Shown in pieces: positions 9,542-18,297 of a stretch of DNA of 64,000 nucleotides. The notes beneath the pieces are model-generated. The model did not search any database and had not been told where the DNA came from. It saw only the letters and a list, made by a program, of their open reading frames with translations. Numbering within the stretch: the stretch's first letter is position 1; the number at the start of each line of letters is the position of its first letter. Position numbers and translations under genes: made by a program. The stretch is from Tautonia rosea (GTDB lineage: Bacteria; Planctomycetota; Planctomycetia; Isosphaerales; Isosphaeraceae): positions 434,001 through 498,000 of the forward strand of contig NZ_JABBYO010000005.1 of the NCBI RefSeq assembly GCF_012958305.1, written 5' to 3'.

Positions 9542-11905
9542 ATGATGATTGGTATCCGCCATCGGCACCGGCGGTTCCTCGACCTCGCCATCCTTTGCTC
9601 GTCGATGGCCGCCCTGGGATGGTGGACCATGGCGGAGGAGGCCAGGGCCGATCAGGTTGTCCTCAAGAATGGGGGGATGATCCGGGGGATCGTTGAGCGC
9701 GACAACGCGATTGTCACGGTCTACGACGGTCTGAAGCGCACCGTGATCCGCCAGACGAAGATCGAGCAGGTCTCTCCCGAACCGCCGACCGCCCGGCAGG
9801 AGCTCGAACGCTTCTCGCTCGTCCAGCCGATCGAGGTCCACGGCGGTGAAATGCCCTCCCACGCCCTCAGGATCCGAACTGCCCCCTGGGACGAATTCGG
9901 CCAGCGACTATTCGAATATTCCCGGTACTCCGGCCGATCGCTTCGTGCCGAACGGATGAAACAGGCGATCAACGAGATCGGCCCCGACATCGTCAAGTTT
10001 CGAGGCATCGACGGCTTCTGGCTCGGCCAGCTCGCCACCAACGAGGTGCCCCGAGACGTCATCCTCGGTCTGCTCGACCGGGTCGATCCGACCAATAAAA
10101 ATGAACGTTTACGCGTGGCCCGCTTCCTCATTCAGGCCCAGTGGTACGACGAGGCCCTGGCCGAGCTCGATCGCCTCGAATCCTCCTTTCCCGAACTCTC
10201 CTCCACCATCGCCAACGTCCGCCTCACGGTCCGCGACCTTCAGACCCAGCGGGCGCTCGACGAGGCCGATCGGCTCGTCAACGTCGGCCAGCCTCGCGCG
10301 GCCGAAGCCTTGCTCACGGCCTTCAACTCCGAAGGAGCCTCGATCACCCTCCAGGACAAGGTGGTTCAGAAGCTTAAAGAACTTCAAACCACCCGAGAAG
10401 CACACCGCGCCTTCGCCTCCGAGCTGAGATCGCTCCTCGACAACGCCCCTGAGTCGATCCGTCTCGACCTCCGTGCCGAAACCTTCGAGATTCTTCAAGC
10501 ACTCGCAGACGTCCCCGATGCGGTCGCTCCTCGCCTTGCTCCCGGTCGAAACCGGAACGAGGCTGATGGCTCCCCCATCCCCTCCGAAGTCCGCCTCAGC
10601 CGCGCCCTCTCTTCCTGGGTGGTCGGTACCGAGCACGCCATTGATGATCCCGCCGCTGTCCGAGAACTCTGGGAGACGCGTAACCGAATCGTCTCCTACC
10701 TTTCCTCAACCGACGCCGCCGATCGCGAACAACTCCTTTCCGAACTCCAAAGCGGTTCGACCGACGACGCAGAGAACGTCCCCGAACCCGCCGACCTGGA
10801 ACGGATCTCACGGATCATCCGGCATCTGCCCCCTCCGTTTGCCAGTGACGAGGTCCCCGCCGGAGGTGTTCCCCTGATCCGCCGTGTCATCGACGACGTC
10901 AACCCAACCCCAACCGAATACGCCATCCTTCTCCCCCCCGAGTATCACCCCCTTCGCTCGTATCCGGCCCTCGTTGCTTTGCACGATGGTCGAGGAGCGC
11001 GATCGGCACTCGACTGGTGGGGGCCCGAGGCCGCCCGGAACGGCTTCATCGTCATCGCCCCGGAATACATGGCCCCGGCTGAGTCACCCGACTACCGCTA
11101 CTCCACCGATGAGCACGCCGCCGTCCTTCTCTCGCTTCGAGACGCACGCAAGCGTTTTTCGATCGATCCCGATCGCATCTTCCTCGGCGGCTCGATGCTC
11201 GGCGGCAATGCCGCCTGGGACATTGGCCTGGCCCATCCCGACGTCTTTGCCGGGGTCGCCACCCTGTCGGGAATTCCCGCCAAGCACGTCGCCAAAACCC
11301 GAGCCCACGGCGCCTATGTTCCCATGCTCATCGTCATCGGTGATCTGGCGACCGCCTCGACCGAGAGCCTCGTCTTCGACCTGGCCAAGTCCATGATCAG
11401 TAAAACATGGGATGTCACCTATGTGGAATACCTCAAGCGCGGCCTCGAACCCCTGCCTGAGGAACTCCCCGCGGTCTTTGACTGGATGAAACATCGGACC
11501 CGAGAAACCCACCGCAAGGACTTTGAGGTCGTCGCCTCCCGATCGAGCGACGACCGCTACTATGGCCTTGTGATCCGAGACTTCCTTCCTGGCCGCACCC
11601 CGGCCCCGGAAGCGGTCGATCCCCTTGGCTCAAAGCTCGACCCGGCCACCATCACTTGCAAAACCAGTACGCTCAGCAACCTGATGGCTCTGACCGTCAG
11701 CGGCATCAATGCCATCGACATCTGGCTCGCTCCCGAGTACTTCGATTTCAACGAGCGCATTCAGATCCGCATCAACGGCAAACGCCTTTTCCACGATCGC
11801 GTGAAGCCCGACCTCCGCGCCTTGCTCGAAGACGTTCGGATTCGGGGCGACCGCACCCAACTTTACTGGGCGAAACTCCCCCTCGGCGGGAAACGCCCCG
11901 GGTAA
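9542..11905 (+). CDS. Secreted alpha/beta hydrolase, PHB-depolymerase/esterase-like
   Basis: A 787-residue exported protein. The ATG at 9542 follows GGGAGG closely and starts a signal peptide ending near EEARADQ. Residues 20-75 resemble a short beta domain (VVLKNGGMIRGIVERDNA). A helical region with TPR-like spacing (about 150-300) follows, then an esterase/PHB-depolymerase-type hydrolase domain from about 430, with ALHDGRG (oxyanion region) and nucleophile elbow GGSMLGG (Ser about 550). A C-terminal jelly-roll-like tail follows. It probably cleaves esters outside the cytoplasm. A hairpin follows the stop, and the TPR gene starts 221 bases downstream. Confidence 0.75.
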   Translation: MMIGIRHRHRRFLDLAILCSSMAALGWWTMAEEARADQVVLKNGGMIRGIVERDNAIVTVYDGLKRTVIRQTKIEQVSPEPPTARQELERFSLVQPIEVHGGEMPSHALRIRTAPWDEFGQRLFEYSRYSGRSLRAERMKQAINEIGPDIVKFRGIDGFWLGQLATNEVPRDVILGLLDRVDPTNKNERLRVARFLIQAQWYDEALAELDRLESSFPELSSTIANVRLTVRDLQTQRALDEADRLVNVGQPRAAEALLTAFNSEGASITLQDKVVQKLKELQTTREAHRAFASELRSLLDNAPESIRLDLRAETFEILQALADVPDAVAPRLAPGRNRNEADGSPIPSEVRLSRALSSWVVGTEHAIDDPAAVRELWETRNRIVSYLSSTDAADREQLLSELQSGSTDDAENVPEPADLERISRIIRHLPPPFASDEVPAGGVPLIRRVIDDVNPTPTEYAILLPPEYHPLRSYPALVALHDGRGARSALDWWGPEAARNGFIVIAPEYMAPAESPDYRYSTDEHAAVLLSLRDARKRFSIDPDRIFLGGSMLGGNAAWDIGLAHPDVFAGVATLSGIPAKHVAKTRAHGAYVPMLIVIGDLATASTESLVFDLAKSMISKTWDVTYVEYLKRGLEPLPEELPAVFDWMKHRTRETHRKDFEVVASRSSDDRYYGLVIRDFLPGRTPAPEAVDPLGSKLDPATITCKTSTLSNLMALTVSGINAIDIWLAPEYFDFNERIQIRINGKRLFHDRVKPDLRALLEDVRIRGDRTQLYWAKLPLGGKRPG

Positions 11906-11914
11906 TGGCTCCTT

Positions 11915-11932
11915 CGTCACCGCTTGGTGACG
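11915..11932 (+). other. Short inverted repeat after the esterase-like gene
   Basis: CGTCACC and GGTGACG form a perfect seven-pair stem with a four-base loop, ten bases after the stop codon at 11905. There is no T-run, so it is not a classical intrinsic terminator. It may protect the mRNA end or be chance. Confidence 0.35.
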
Positions 11933-12126
11933 AGAATCCGCGCAAGGCACTCCTGACACTCCTTTCGGAATTCGGTCCCTCCCCGGCCCTGCCAGCCTCC
12001 AGGCTGATCCTCCATCCGTTCCGATCCATTGCTCCCTCCCTGGCAGGGGACTTCGCGATCGGTACAATGGGTGCCATCGGCTCTCAATCCCGCCACGATT
12101 TCGTCCCGGATGATCCGGAGCAATCC

Positions 12127-12447
12127 ATGCCCTCGGCCAATGAACTGTACGATAAGGCTGTCGATTTACGAGACGCTGGAGATAAGGAAGCCGCCATCGC
12201 GACGCTGAAGGAAGCGGTCGAGGCGGAACCCGACCATACCCTATCCCATGGACTTCTCGCCCGTCTTTGCGTTGATCTTGGCCAGTTCGACGACGCGATC
12301 AAGCACGCCCAACGGGTCGTTGAACTCGAACCCGAAGACACCTTCAGCTACACCGCAATGTCGGTCATCTACCAGCGATGCGGCCGCATCCCCGAGGCTG
12401 AGGAGGCGATGGCCAAGGCCCGAATGAAACAGATGGGGCTCGATTGA
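12127..12447 (+). CDS. Tetratricopeptide repeat protein
   Basis: A 106-residue protein of about three TPR units (ANELYDKAVDLRDAGDKEAA, then HGLLARLCVDLGQFDDAI, then YTAMSVIYQRCGRIPEAE). The ATG at 12127 has GGAG about seven bases before it; the frame stays open further upstream, but that part looks non-coding. There is no signal peptide, so it should be a cytoplasmic protein-protein interaction module. Its partner is unknown. The next gene, an M20 amidohydrolase, starts 122 bases later on the same strand. Confidence 0.85.
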   Translation: MPSANELYDKAVDLRDAGDKEAAIATLKEAVEAEPDHTLSHGLLARLCVDLGQFDDAIKHAQRVVELEPEDTFSYTAMSVIYQRCGRIPEAEEAMAKARMKQMGLD

Positions 12448-12569
12448 CCCCCGACCTGCTGAGGTGCTCGCATCTCACCGCACGGAATGACCGGGCCAAA
12501 CCGAGACGTGTCGTCCCCATCCATCTGATCGCTCCACCTCATTCGTTCTCGCACCCCGGAGCCCCACCG

Positions 12570-13886
12570 ATGATCGCGCCGCTTGTGGTGTTGCTGGCCT
12601 CGCTCCCCGTGCCGATCTCCCCTCTTTCGGGAGCCGATCCCACCTGGATCGAGACCAATCTTGACGGTCTGATCGACCTCTACCAGCATCTCCACCAGCA
12701 CCCCGAGCTCTCCAACTTCGAGGAACAAACCGCGGCTCGAATCGCCCGAGAGCTCCACGAGGTGGGCGTTGATGAGGTCTCCCCCGGCATCGGTGGGCAC
12801 GGCGTCGTCGCCTTGATCCGCAACGGCGACGGTCCGACCGTCCTCGTCCGGACCGACCTCGACGCCCTTCCCGTTGTCGAGGACACGGGCTTACCCTTTG
12901 CCAGCACCGTCACCACCACCGACGAATCTGGCGAGACCGTCGGTGTCATGCATGCCTGCGGACACGACGTGCACATGACCTGCTTCGTCGGCACGGCCCG
13001 GTGGCTCTCGGAGCATCGAGACGCCTGGTCCGGCACCGTCCTGCTCGTCGCCCAGCCGGCCGAAGAACGCGTGAGCGGTGCCCGAGCCATGCTCAACGAC
13101 GGCCTCTACGAACGCTTCCCCCGCCCTGATTTCGCCCTCGCGCTGCACGTCGCCTCCGACGCTCCCGTCGGCCACGTCGCCTATTGCGCTGGCCCGGCTC
13201 TGGCAAGCGTCTCCAGCGTCGACATTACGGTGAAGGGGAAAGGGGGCCACGGAGCCTACCCCCACCGAACGGTCGATCCGATCGTCCTGGCCGCCTCGCT
13301 CGTCATGGAGTTGCAAACGATCGTCAGCCGAGAGGTCGCCCCGACCGATCCGGCCGTCGTCACCGTCGGCTCGATTCAGGGCGGCTCGAAGCACAATATC
13401 ATCCCCCCCGAGGTCACGCTTCAGCTCACCCTCCGCTCCTACAAGACCGAGGTCATGGATCAGCTCCTCGATGGCATTCAGCGCCGCGCCCAGGGGCTCG
13501 CCCACGCCCATAACGCCCCCGACCCTATCATCACCATCGGCGACAACACCCCACCGACGGTCAATGACCCTGATCTCGTCGCCCGCATCGTCCCCGCCCT
13601 CGAAACGGCTCTCGGACCCGACCGCGTCATCCCGACCACTCCAGTCATGGGTGCCGAGGATTTCGGCCTTTATAGCCTCGACGGCGCGATCCCCGGCTTC
13701 ATGTTCTGGCTCGGCACTGTCCCCGCCGATCGCTTCGCCGACGCCCAGAATGGCGGAGAGCCGCTTCCGTCGCTCCACTCCCCATTGTTCGCCCCCGATG
13801 CCCGACCGGCCGTTGCAACCGGCATCCGCGCGATGACCGCGGCCGTTGCTGAACTCCTGCCTGCCTCAGGGGTAAAGGATCGCTGA
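12570..13886 (+). CDS. M20 family amidohydrolase, exported
   Basis: A 438-residue metal-dependent amidohydrolase of the IAA-amino acid hydrolase / aminoacylase branch. The ATG at 12570 gives a signal peptide (MIAPLVVLLASLPVPI); the frame is open further upstream but without a signal-like sequence. Metal-site residues are visible: CGHDVHMT (His about 131), PAEER (Glu about 164), LHVASD and the late H in LHSPLF. A dimerisation domain with GKGGHGAYPH lies between. The family releases amino acids from N-acyl or N-aryl conjugates. Location outside the cytoplasm is inferred from the signal peptide. The HD hydrolase follows 29 bases downstream, probably in one transcript. Confidence 0.88.
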   Translation: MIAPLVVLLASLPVPISPLSGADPTWIETNLDGLIDLYQHLHQHPELSNFEEQTAARIARELHEVGVDEVSPGIGGHGVVALIRNGDGPTVLVRTDLDALPVVEDTGLPFASTVTTTDESGETVGVMHACGHDVHMTCFVGTARWLSEHRDAWSGTVLLVAQPAEERVSGARAMLNDGLYERFPRPDFALALHVASDAPVGHVAYCAGPALASVSSVDITVKGKGGHGAYPHRTVDPIVLAASLVMELQTIVSREVAPTDPAVVTVGSIQGGSKHNIIPPEVTLQLTLRSYKTEVMDQLLDGIQRRAQGLAHAHNAPDPIITIGDNTPPTVNDPDLVARIVPALETALGPDRVIPTTPVMGAEDFGLYSLDGAIPGFMFWLGTVPADRFADAQNGGEPLPSLHSPLFAPDARPAVATGIRAMTAAVAELLPASGVKDR

Positions 13887-13915
13887 TCGTCTTCAACGCA
13901 GGGGCACCCCTTTCG

Positions 13916-14494
13916 ATGAGCGTTTCGTACGACGAGGCCTGGAACCTGTTGCACGACTGGACCGCCTCACCCTCGCTGCTCCTCCACGCGAAGACGGTTG
14001 AAGCGGTCATGCTCCGCGCCGCCCACCAGTACGGTCGTGGTGCCGCGGATGAGCAGCGTTGGGCAATCACCGGGCTGCTCCACGATGCCGATTACGACCG
14101 CTGGCCCGACGAACACCCTCGCCACATTGTTTCCTGGCTGGAAGAACGCGGCGAACCTGAGATCGCCCATGCGATTTCGAGTCATTTCACTCGATGGGGA
14201 GTCCCCGCCGAGACTCCCCTCGATCGCGCCCTGCTCGCCTGCGACGAGTTAACAGGCTTTATCGTGGCCTGCTGCCTTGTCCGGCCCGATGGAATCTCGA
14301 CCCTCAGCGCATCGAGCGTCAAGAAGAAGCTCAAGGACCGCTCCTTCGCTGCCAAGGTTGACCGCGACGAGGTCCGCCTTGGGGTCGAACACCTTGGGGT
14401 CTCCCTCGACGATCACATCCGCTTCATCATCGACGCGGTCTCCCCTCACGCGAACGACTTCGGCCTCGGACCCCGTCCTGCCCGAGGTTCGTGA
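13916..14494 (+). CDS. HD domain phosphohydrolase
   Basis: A 192-residue protein of the HD/HDIG superfamily. The key residues are H in LLLHAKTVEAV (about 24), the HD pair in GLLHDADYD (about 57-58), H in HPRHIVSWLEERG and the distal D in ALLACDEL. This pattern is that of small cytoplasmic metal-dependent phosphohydrolases whose substrates are usually unknown. The ATG follows a pyrimidine-rich stretch without a good ribosome binding site, so translation may be coupled to the amidohydrolase ending 29 bases upstream. Confidence 0.85.
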   Translation: MSVSYDEAWNLLHDWTASPSLLLHAKTVEAVMLRAAHQYGRGAADEQRWAITGLLHDADYDRWPDEHPRHIVSWLEERGEPEIAHAISSHFTRWGVPAETPLDRALLACDELTGFIVACCLVRPDGISTLSASSVKKKLKDRSFAAKVDRDEVRLGVEHLGVSLDDHIRFIIDAVSPHANDFGLGPRPARGS

Positions 14495-14648
14495 CGAGTT
14501 CGTCTCCCAGAACGCTTCGCCGATCCCGCCAGTCGGTAGCCCCGTCTGATGATGCCCATTAAAATCACCCTCCTCGGGGCGACGATTGCTCGGCCGATTC
14601 GTCGCAGCACCACGACTCTCCCTCGACGCTCAACCGGAGCCGATCGCA

Positions 14649-15491
14649 ATGTTCCCAAGCCTGACCGTCCGCACACTCGCCGCCCTCGGCCTGCTCGCCG
14701 GAGGCGCGTTTGCCCTGGAGGCCGCGATGTCGTCGCAGCAAGATGCACCGAAGCTCGGCTACGACGATACCCCGTTCCTCCCTGGTGGCACCTACCGCGT
14801 CCACGATGGTACCCGGCCGCAACCCCCCGTGATCGAGCCCGGCACCTCTAGCACCCAGGACGAGCCCGGCAAACCTCCCTCAGATGCGGTCGTCCTTTTT
14901 GACGGAACCGACCTGTCCGCCTGGGCCTTACCAAACGGTCAGGAGGCCCCCTGGCTTGTCGAAGACGGAACCATCCGCGTCGCCCCTCGAACCGGATCAA
15001 TCCAAACGAAGCAGGAATTCGGCGACTGCCAACTCCACCTCGAATTCGCCAGCCCTGAACCCGCCAGCGGGAGCGGCCAGGGACGCGGCAACAGCGGCAT
15101 CATGTTCTTCGGCCGCTACGAAATTCAGGTGCTCGACTGCTTCGAGAACCAGACCTACCCCGATGGACAAACCGGCGCGATCTACGGCCAGTACCCACCC
15201 CTGGTCAACGCCTCTCGCCCTCCCGGCCAGTGGCAGACCTTCGACATCATCTTCAAAGCGCCGAAGTTCAACGACGACGGTTCGGTCGCTGAACCGGCCT
15301 ACGCCACCGTGTTCCATAACGGCGTCTTACTCCACCATCACACGCCGCTTATCGGCGCCGTTGCCTTCCGAGAGGTCGCCCGTTACCAGCCTCACGGTCC
15401 GAAAGGTCCCTTGATGCTCCAGGATCACGGCGATCCCGTCCGATTCCGGAACATCTGGATTCGCGAGCTGAAGGGCTACGACGAGGGTTAA
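14649..15491 (+). CDS. DUF1080 (3-keto-disaccharide hydrolase family) exported protein
   Basis: A 280-residue protein with a signal peptide (LTVRTLAALGLLAGGAFALE). After a short linker, the DUF1080 beta-sandwich begins with VVLFDGTDLSAWALPNG and continues through WLVEDGTIRV, FGDCQLHLEF, GNSGIMFFGRYEIQVLD and a terminal LQDHGDPVRFRNIWIREL; all are hallmark stretches. Some members act as 3-keto-glycoside hydrolases; others only bind sugars, so the activity is not certain. The start codon was chosen for the signal peptide. A strong hairpin lies 38 bases downstream. Confidence 0.88.
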   Translation: MFPSLTVRTLAALGLLAGGAFALEAAMSSQQDAPKLGYDDTPFLPGGTYRVHDGTRPQPPVIEPGTSSTQDEPGKPPSDAVVLFDGTDLSAWALPNGQEAPWLVEDGTIRVAPRTGSIQTKQEFGDCQLHLEFASPEPASGSGQGRGNSGIMFFGRYEIQVLDCFENQTYPDGQTGAIYGQYPPLVNASRPPGQWQTFDIIFKAPKFNDDGSVAEPAYATVFHNGVLLHHHTPLIGAVAFREVARYQPHGPKGPLMLQDHGDPVRFRNIWIRELKGYDEG

Positions 15492-15529
15492 ACCAGCCGA
15501 CGCTCCCGGTTCCAAACCTGAAACAAACA

Positions 15530-15582
15530 GGGACGGCTATCAGCGATCGCTGACAGCCGTCCCCATGCTTGTTCGCCTTTTT
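15530..15582 (+). terminator. Strong intrinsic terminator-like hairpin
   Basis: GGGACGGCT (15530-15538) pairs perfectly with AGCCGTCCC (15555-15563). Inside this stem, TCAGCG pairs with CGCTGA. A short T-run (TTTTT) follows at 15578-15582, about 14 bases past the stem, further than usual. It sits between two convergent genes and could end transcription from both sides. Its arms resemble those of the palindromic repeats at 31775 and 34608. Confidence 0.65.
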
Positions 15583-15629
15583 GAAATTGATTGATTGAAA
15601 CATCCTGACTGTTGCAGGATCAACAATCC

Positions 15630-16079
15630 TTACGAGTTCGGGATTGGGAACAGTTGCAAGTTCTGAATCCGCCAGACTCCGCCTTCTTCTCGAACGCGGA
15701 CCTGCACGAATTGTAAAATGAGTGAACCCCCAATATCAGGCTCGAAGGTCCCACCGATCACGAGCAAGTCTGGCCCGACAAAGCGCGCGTATTCGACCAC
15801 GTTTCGTGACGTGATCTGAGCCGAATCCTTGAACAGATCCGCGTAGAGTTTTTGGATGCGTTCTTTTCCACGGTAGTGCTGCGTTTGCATGCTACTATCC
15901 GTGGTCGAATACAGGGTGATGGCCGCATCATCCGTGTAGTTCGCTGCCATGCCGGCAGCATCTTTTGAATTGAAGGTCGCCGCCCCGGCTTCGAGCAACC
16001 GGGTCGCGGTGGCCGCGGCATCCTGGGCTGGAGCAGTCGTCCATACCAGAAGCAAGACGCTCAGTGTCAACGATGCCAT
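15630..16079 (-). CDS. SgcJ/DUF4440-type NTF2-like exported protein
   Basis: A 149-residue protein. The ATG at 16079 has GGAGGG eight bases before it and gives a signal peptide (MASLTLSVLLLVWTTAPAQ); the open frame further upstream lacks support. The mature part has the cone-shaped NTF2/SnoaL pattern: LLEAGAATFNSKDAAGMAANYTDDA at the start and VWRIQNLQLFPI at the end. The family is varied (ketosteroid isomerase-like folds) and no catalytic residue is obvious, so a small-ligand-binding role outside the cytoplasm is as likely as an enzyme. Confidence 0.8.
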   Translation of the reverse strand: MASLTLSVLLLVWTTAPAQDAAATATRLLEAGAATFNSKDAAGMAANYTDDAAITLYSTTDSSMQTQHYRGKERIQKLYADLFKDSAQITSRNVVEYARFVGPDLLVIGGTFEPDIGGSLILQFVQVRVREEGGVWRIQNLQLFPIPNS

Positions 16080-16200
16080 GAGAGGAACCCTCCGTTCGTT
16101 CGGGAGGAGAATGGTGTGAATTTCATCATACGCCATTGCCGCAAGGATTCCAAAACTCTTCCGACCTTTCCCCGGAATCAGGTTCCCCAATGCTGCTGGG

Positions 16201-16560
16201 TCAACGACTCGTTTCCAACGCATCCGGCTCGCTATCGGAGATTTGCAAGACCCGATCCAGCCGCGTGATCGCGAAGAATTCTCTGAGATGCGGATTCAAG
16301 CCACACAACTTCAGCCGCCCACCCGTCGGCCGGAGCTGACGATCGAGCCGGATCAAGGCCCCAAGCCCCAGGCTCGACAGAAATTCCACCTGGGAACAAT
16401 CGAGCACCAGGCACGACCAGCGCCGAACCATCGCTTCGTCAATCAAGGCCGCGCCCAGCTCCTCCGGCAGCTTCGGCGTCAGCAATTCGATCTCCACGAA
16501 CCCGTCGCGCTCAATCACGCGATAGGTCCCCTCGACGCTTCCCGCTGGTGCCGCGTTCAT
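16201..16560 (-). CDS. STAS domain protein (anti-sigma factor antagonist type)
   Basis: A 119-residue single STAS domain. The ATG at 16560 is preceded by GAGGATG at suitable distance. The motif LVLDCSQVEFLSSLGLGALIRL holds the loop serine region (S-S-L-G) that is phosphorylated in SpoIIAA/RsbV-type antagonists. It may take part in a partner-switching cascade controlling a sigma factor or a phosphatase. No anti-sigma kinase or phosphatase gene lies nearby in this window, so its partner is unknown. Confidence 0.85.
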   Translation of the reverse strand: MNAAPAGSVEGTYRVIERDGFVEIELLTPKLPEELGAALIDEAMVRRWSCLVLDCSQVEFLSSLGLGALIRLDRQLRPTGGRLKLCGLNPHLREFFAITRLDRVLQISDSEPDALETSR

Positions 16561-16722
16561 GATGATCCATCCTCGTAAGACGCTCGAAGGCCCTGTGTGA
16601 TCGGCCATCGGTTCCCCGCACCGATCCCAGACCCCCTCGCCGGGTCAATCCGAGCGAATCCCTCAACACTCTGCAAGCAGCGTGATCGAGTCAGGAAACC
16701 GCTGCAGGTCCACTGTCTCGGA

Positions 16723-17868
16723 TCACGCTCCTTCCATCATGGAAAAGGTGGAAAATGCCTGATCCGATTCCGGAGTTCGATCGCCGAGCACCAGCGCGGC
16801 CACCGACTCACCCACGGCCGGGCCATGCTTGAAGCCATGCCCCGAGCCCCCTGTCACGATCCACGCGTTGGTTGACCCCTGCAATCGATCGGCCAGGAAA
16901 CGACCGTCGATCGCTTCGGTATACTGACAAACCGACGCGGCGATCAAGGGTGCATCCGCCATTCCGGGAAACCGTTTCGCCAATAACGACCGAGCGTTTT
17001 CCAGTCCCTGGGCCGATGGCGTTCGGTCTCCTGTCGTCGGGTCGAACTGCGAACCACGGGTATCATCCGCGATCTTGAACCCCCCCACATCGCCATCTCC
17101 TGGGACGCCGTACCAAAATTCCGCTCCGTGAAAGGCCCAAACCGGTAACCGCGAAGGCCCAAACCGGACATCCCCCGGAGGTGTTCCAAAGACAAACACT
17201 TCTTGCCGAGTGACCGGCATCGACCACTCGTGAAATCGTTTGAGAAACGACCCTTGCCAGGGGCCCACGGCGAAGACGAACACATCGGCCCTCTCTCGTG
17301 AGCCATCGGCAAGCACAAGTTCCTCCATCCGCCCCGATCGAATCGCCCCCGGCTCGACCCATGACTCCCGATACGTTCCCCCCTCTGCAACCAACGCATC
17401 TCGCACCGCAAGGCATGCCTCCCTCGCCCGGAGCACTCCAGCTCCGGGCTCGACGATCGCTCCTTCCAGATCATCAGTCCGGATCTGGGGATAGGCCCTC
17501 GCCGCTTGATCGGCCTCGAGCCACTCGTGCGGAACCCCCGCAGTGTTCAAATTGGTCAGCACGGCCTGCTCCACTTCCGAGCGCTCCTGCGCTAACCAAA
17601 TCATCCCGATCGGGTCGAACAACCGACGCCCCGACCGCTCCTGTTCCTCCACCCACAGCTCCCGAGCCCGGCCGGCGAGCCGAACCATTTCCGGATTCAC
17701 GTACGACTGCCGGAAAACCCTCGTCGCCCCCCCCGAACTTGACCGCGCATGCCCCGGTCCCCAGGCGTCGATCAGAACAACCTCGCACCCCCTTCGACGC
17801 AGTGACAACGCCGTCCAGCCACCAAAGGCTCCCGCTCCCACGACTGCAATCCGCGCTTGCGTCGTCAT
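16723..17868 (-). CDS. Sarcosine oxidase / N-methyltryptophan oxidase-like flavoenzyme
   Basis: A 381-residue FAD-dependent amine oxidase. It has the dinucleotide-binding GAGAFGGWTAL at residues 11-21, the acidic end of strand 2 (VVLIDAWGPGHARSSS), and CQYTEAIDGRF near 310. The cysteine of that last motif matches the covalent-FAD cysteine of monomeric sarcosine oxidase and MTOX. It would oxidise a secondary N-methyl amine to aldehyde, amine and peroxide in the cytoplasm; the physiological amine is unknown. GGAGGAG precedes the ATG closely. Confidence 0.88.
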   Translation of the reverse strand: MTTQARIAVVGAGAFGGWTALSLRRRGCEVVLIDAWGPGHARSSSGGATRVFRQSYVNPEMVRLAGRARELWVEEQERSGRRLFDPIGMIWLAQERSEVEQAVLTNLNTAGVPHEWLEADQAARAYPQIRTDDLEGAIVEPGAGVLRAREACLAVRDALVAEGGTYRESWVEPGAIRSGRMEELVLADGSRERADVFVFAVGPWQGSFLKRFHEWSMPVTRQEVFVFGTPPGDVRFGPSRLPVWAFHGAEFWYGVPGDGDVGGFKIADDTRGSQFDPTTGDRTPSAQGLENARSLLAKRFPGMADAPLIAASVCQYTEAIDGRFLADRLQGSTNAWIVTGGSGHGFKHGPAVGESVAALVLGDRTPESDQAFSTFSMMEGA

Positions 17869-18123
17869 GCCGACTCCTCCCGCGTATGAACGGCAGAATT
17901 GCTCCCGCTTCGTTCTGCCTTCACCCTGTTTCTCAAGAACATGACTCCATCCCTGTCACGTCCAAATCGCTTCCGGTTCGACTCGGTCCACTTCTCTAGG
18001 AGTTGCGCGACCCCAGACAATCCGGAAGACTCATCTTTACCAGTGAAGCATCAAGAGCTCCCCCTCCCAGAATCGAATCTCCAATCGGGCGGAAATGTCA
18101 CTATTTTTTTTTCGAAGCTTGGC
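17869..18123 (+). other. Intergenic region upstream of the first RRM gene
   Basis: This is the left part of a 429-base gap between the flavoenzyme (minus) and the RRM gene (plus). It contains a run of nine T at about 18104-18112 just before the TATAAT box. I see no gene in it. The open frame running through it into the RRM gene has no supported upstream start. Confidence 0.5.
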
Positions 18124-18129
18124 TATAAT
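18124..18129 (+). promoter_or_regulatory. Probable -10 box of the first RRM gene
   Basis: A perfect TATAAT stands seven bases before the conserved GGCTGGTTG block, so transcription would begin at or near that block. No good -35 hexamer is seen 16-18 bases upstream, where the sequence is T-rich. The second RRM gene has TACGAT at the matching place (19793-19798). Confidence 0.6.
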
Positions 18130-18135
18130 CATCCT

Positions 18136-18270
18136 GGCTGGTTGGATGATCGAGCAAGCGATGCAGGTTCTCTCAGAGCTCGCCTCGGCTTTCCCGTTCC
18201 CACCTTTCCTGCCGATCGGGCGACTGCAGCCCCGTCCCACTCGACCCGGGACCTTCCACTGGGGGTCGTT
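18136..18270 (+). promoter_or_regulatory. Conserved bipartite 5' leader of the first RRM gene
   Basis: Block 1 (18136-18160) begins GGCTGGTTG and ends GAGCAAGCG; it matches 19806-19830 at 23 of 25 positions. Block 2 (18229-18270) contains GCCCCGTCCC, then CTCGACCCGGGAC. It ends GGGGGTCGTT, and CGACCC can pair with GGGTCG. The region between is pyrimidine-rich and not conserved. The leader ends 27 bases before the start codon. It is probably an untranslated regulatory RNA element. Confidence 0.65.
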
Positions 18271-18297
18271 GAATGCTCAATGCCCAGGAGATCATTG

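Noticed and set aside
12891-13778. A 295-codon open frame on the minus strand
   Set aside because: It is antisense to the M20 amidohydrolase, which shows the full set of metal-site motifs.
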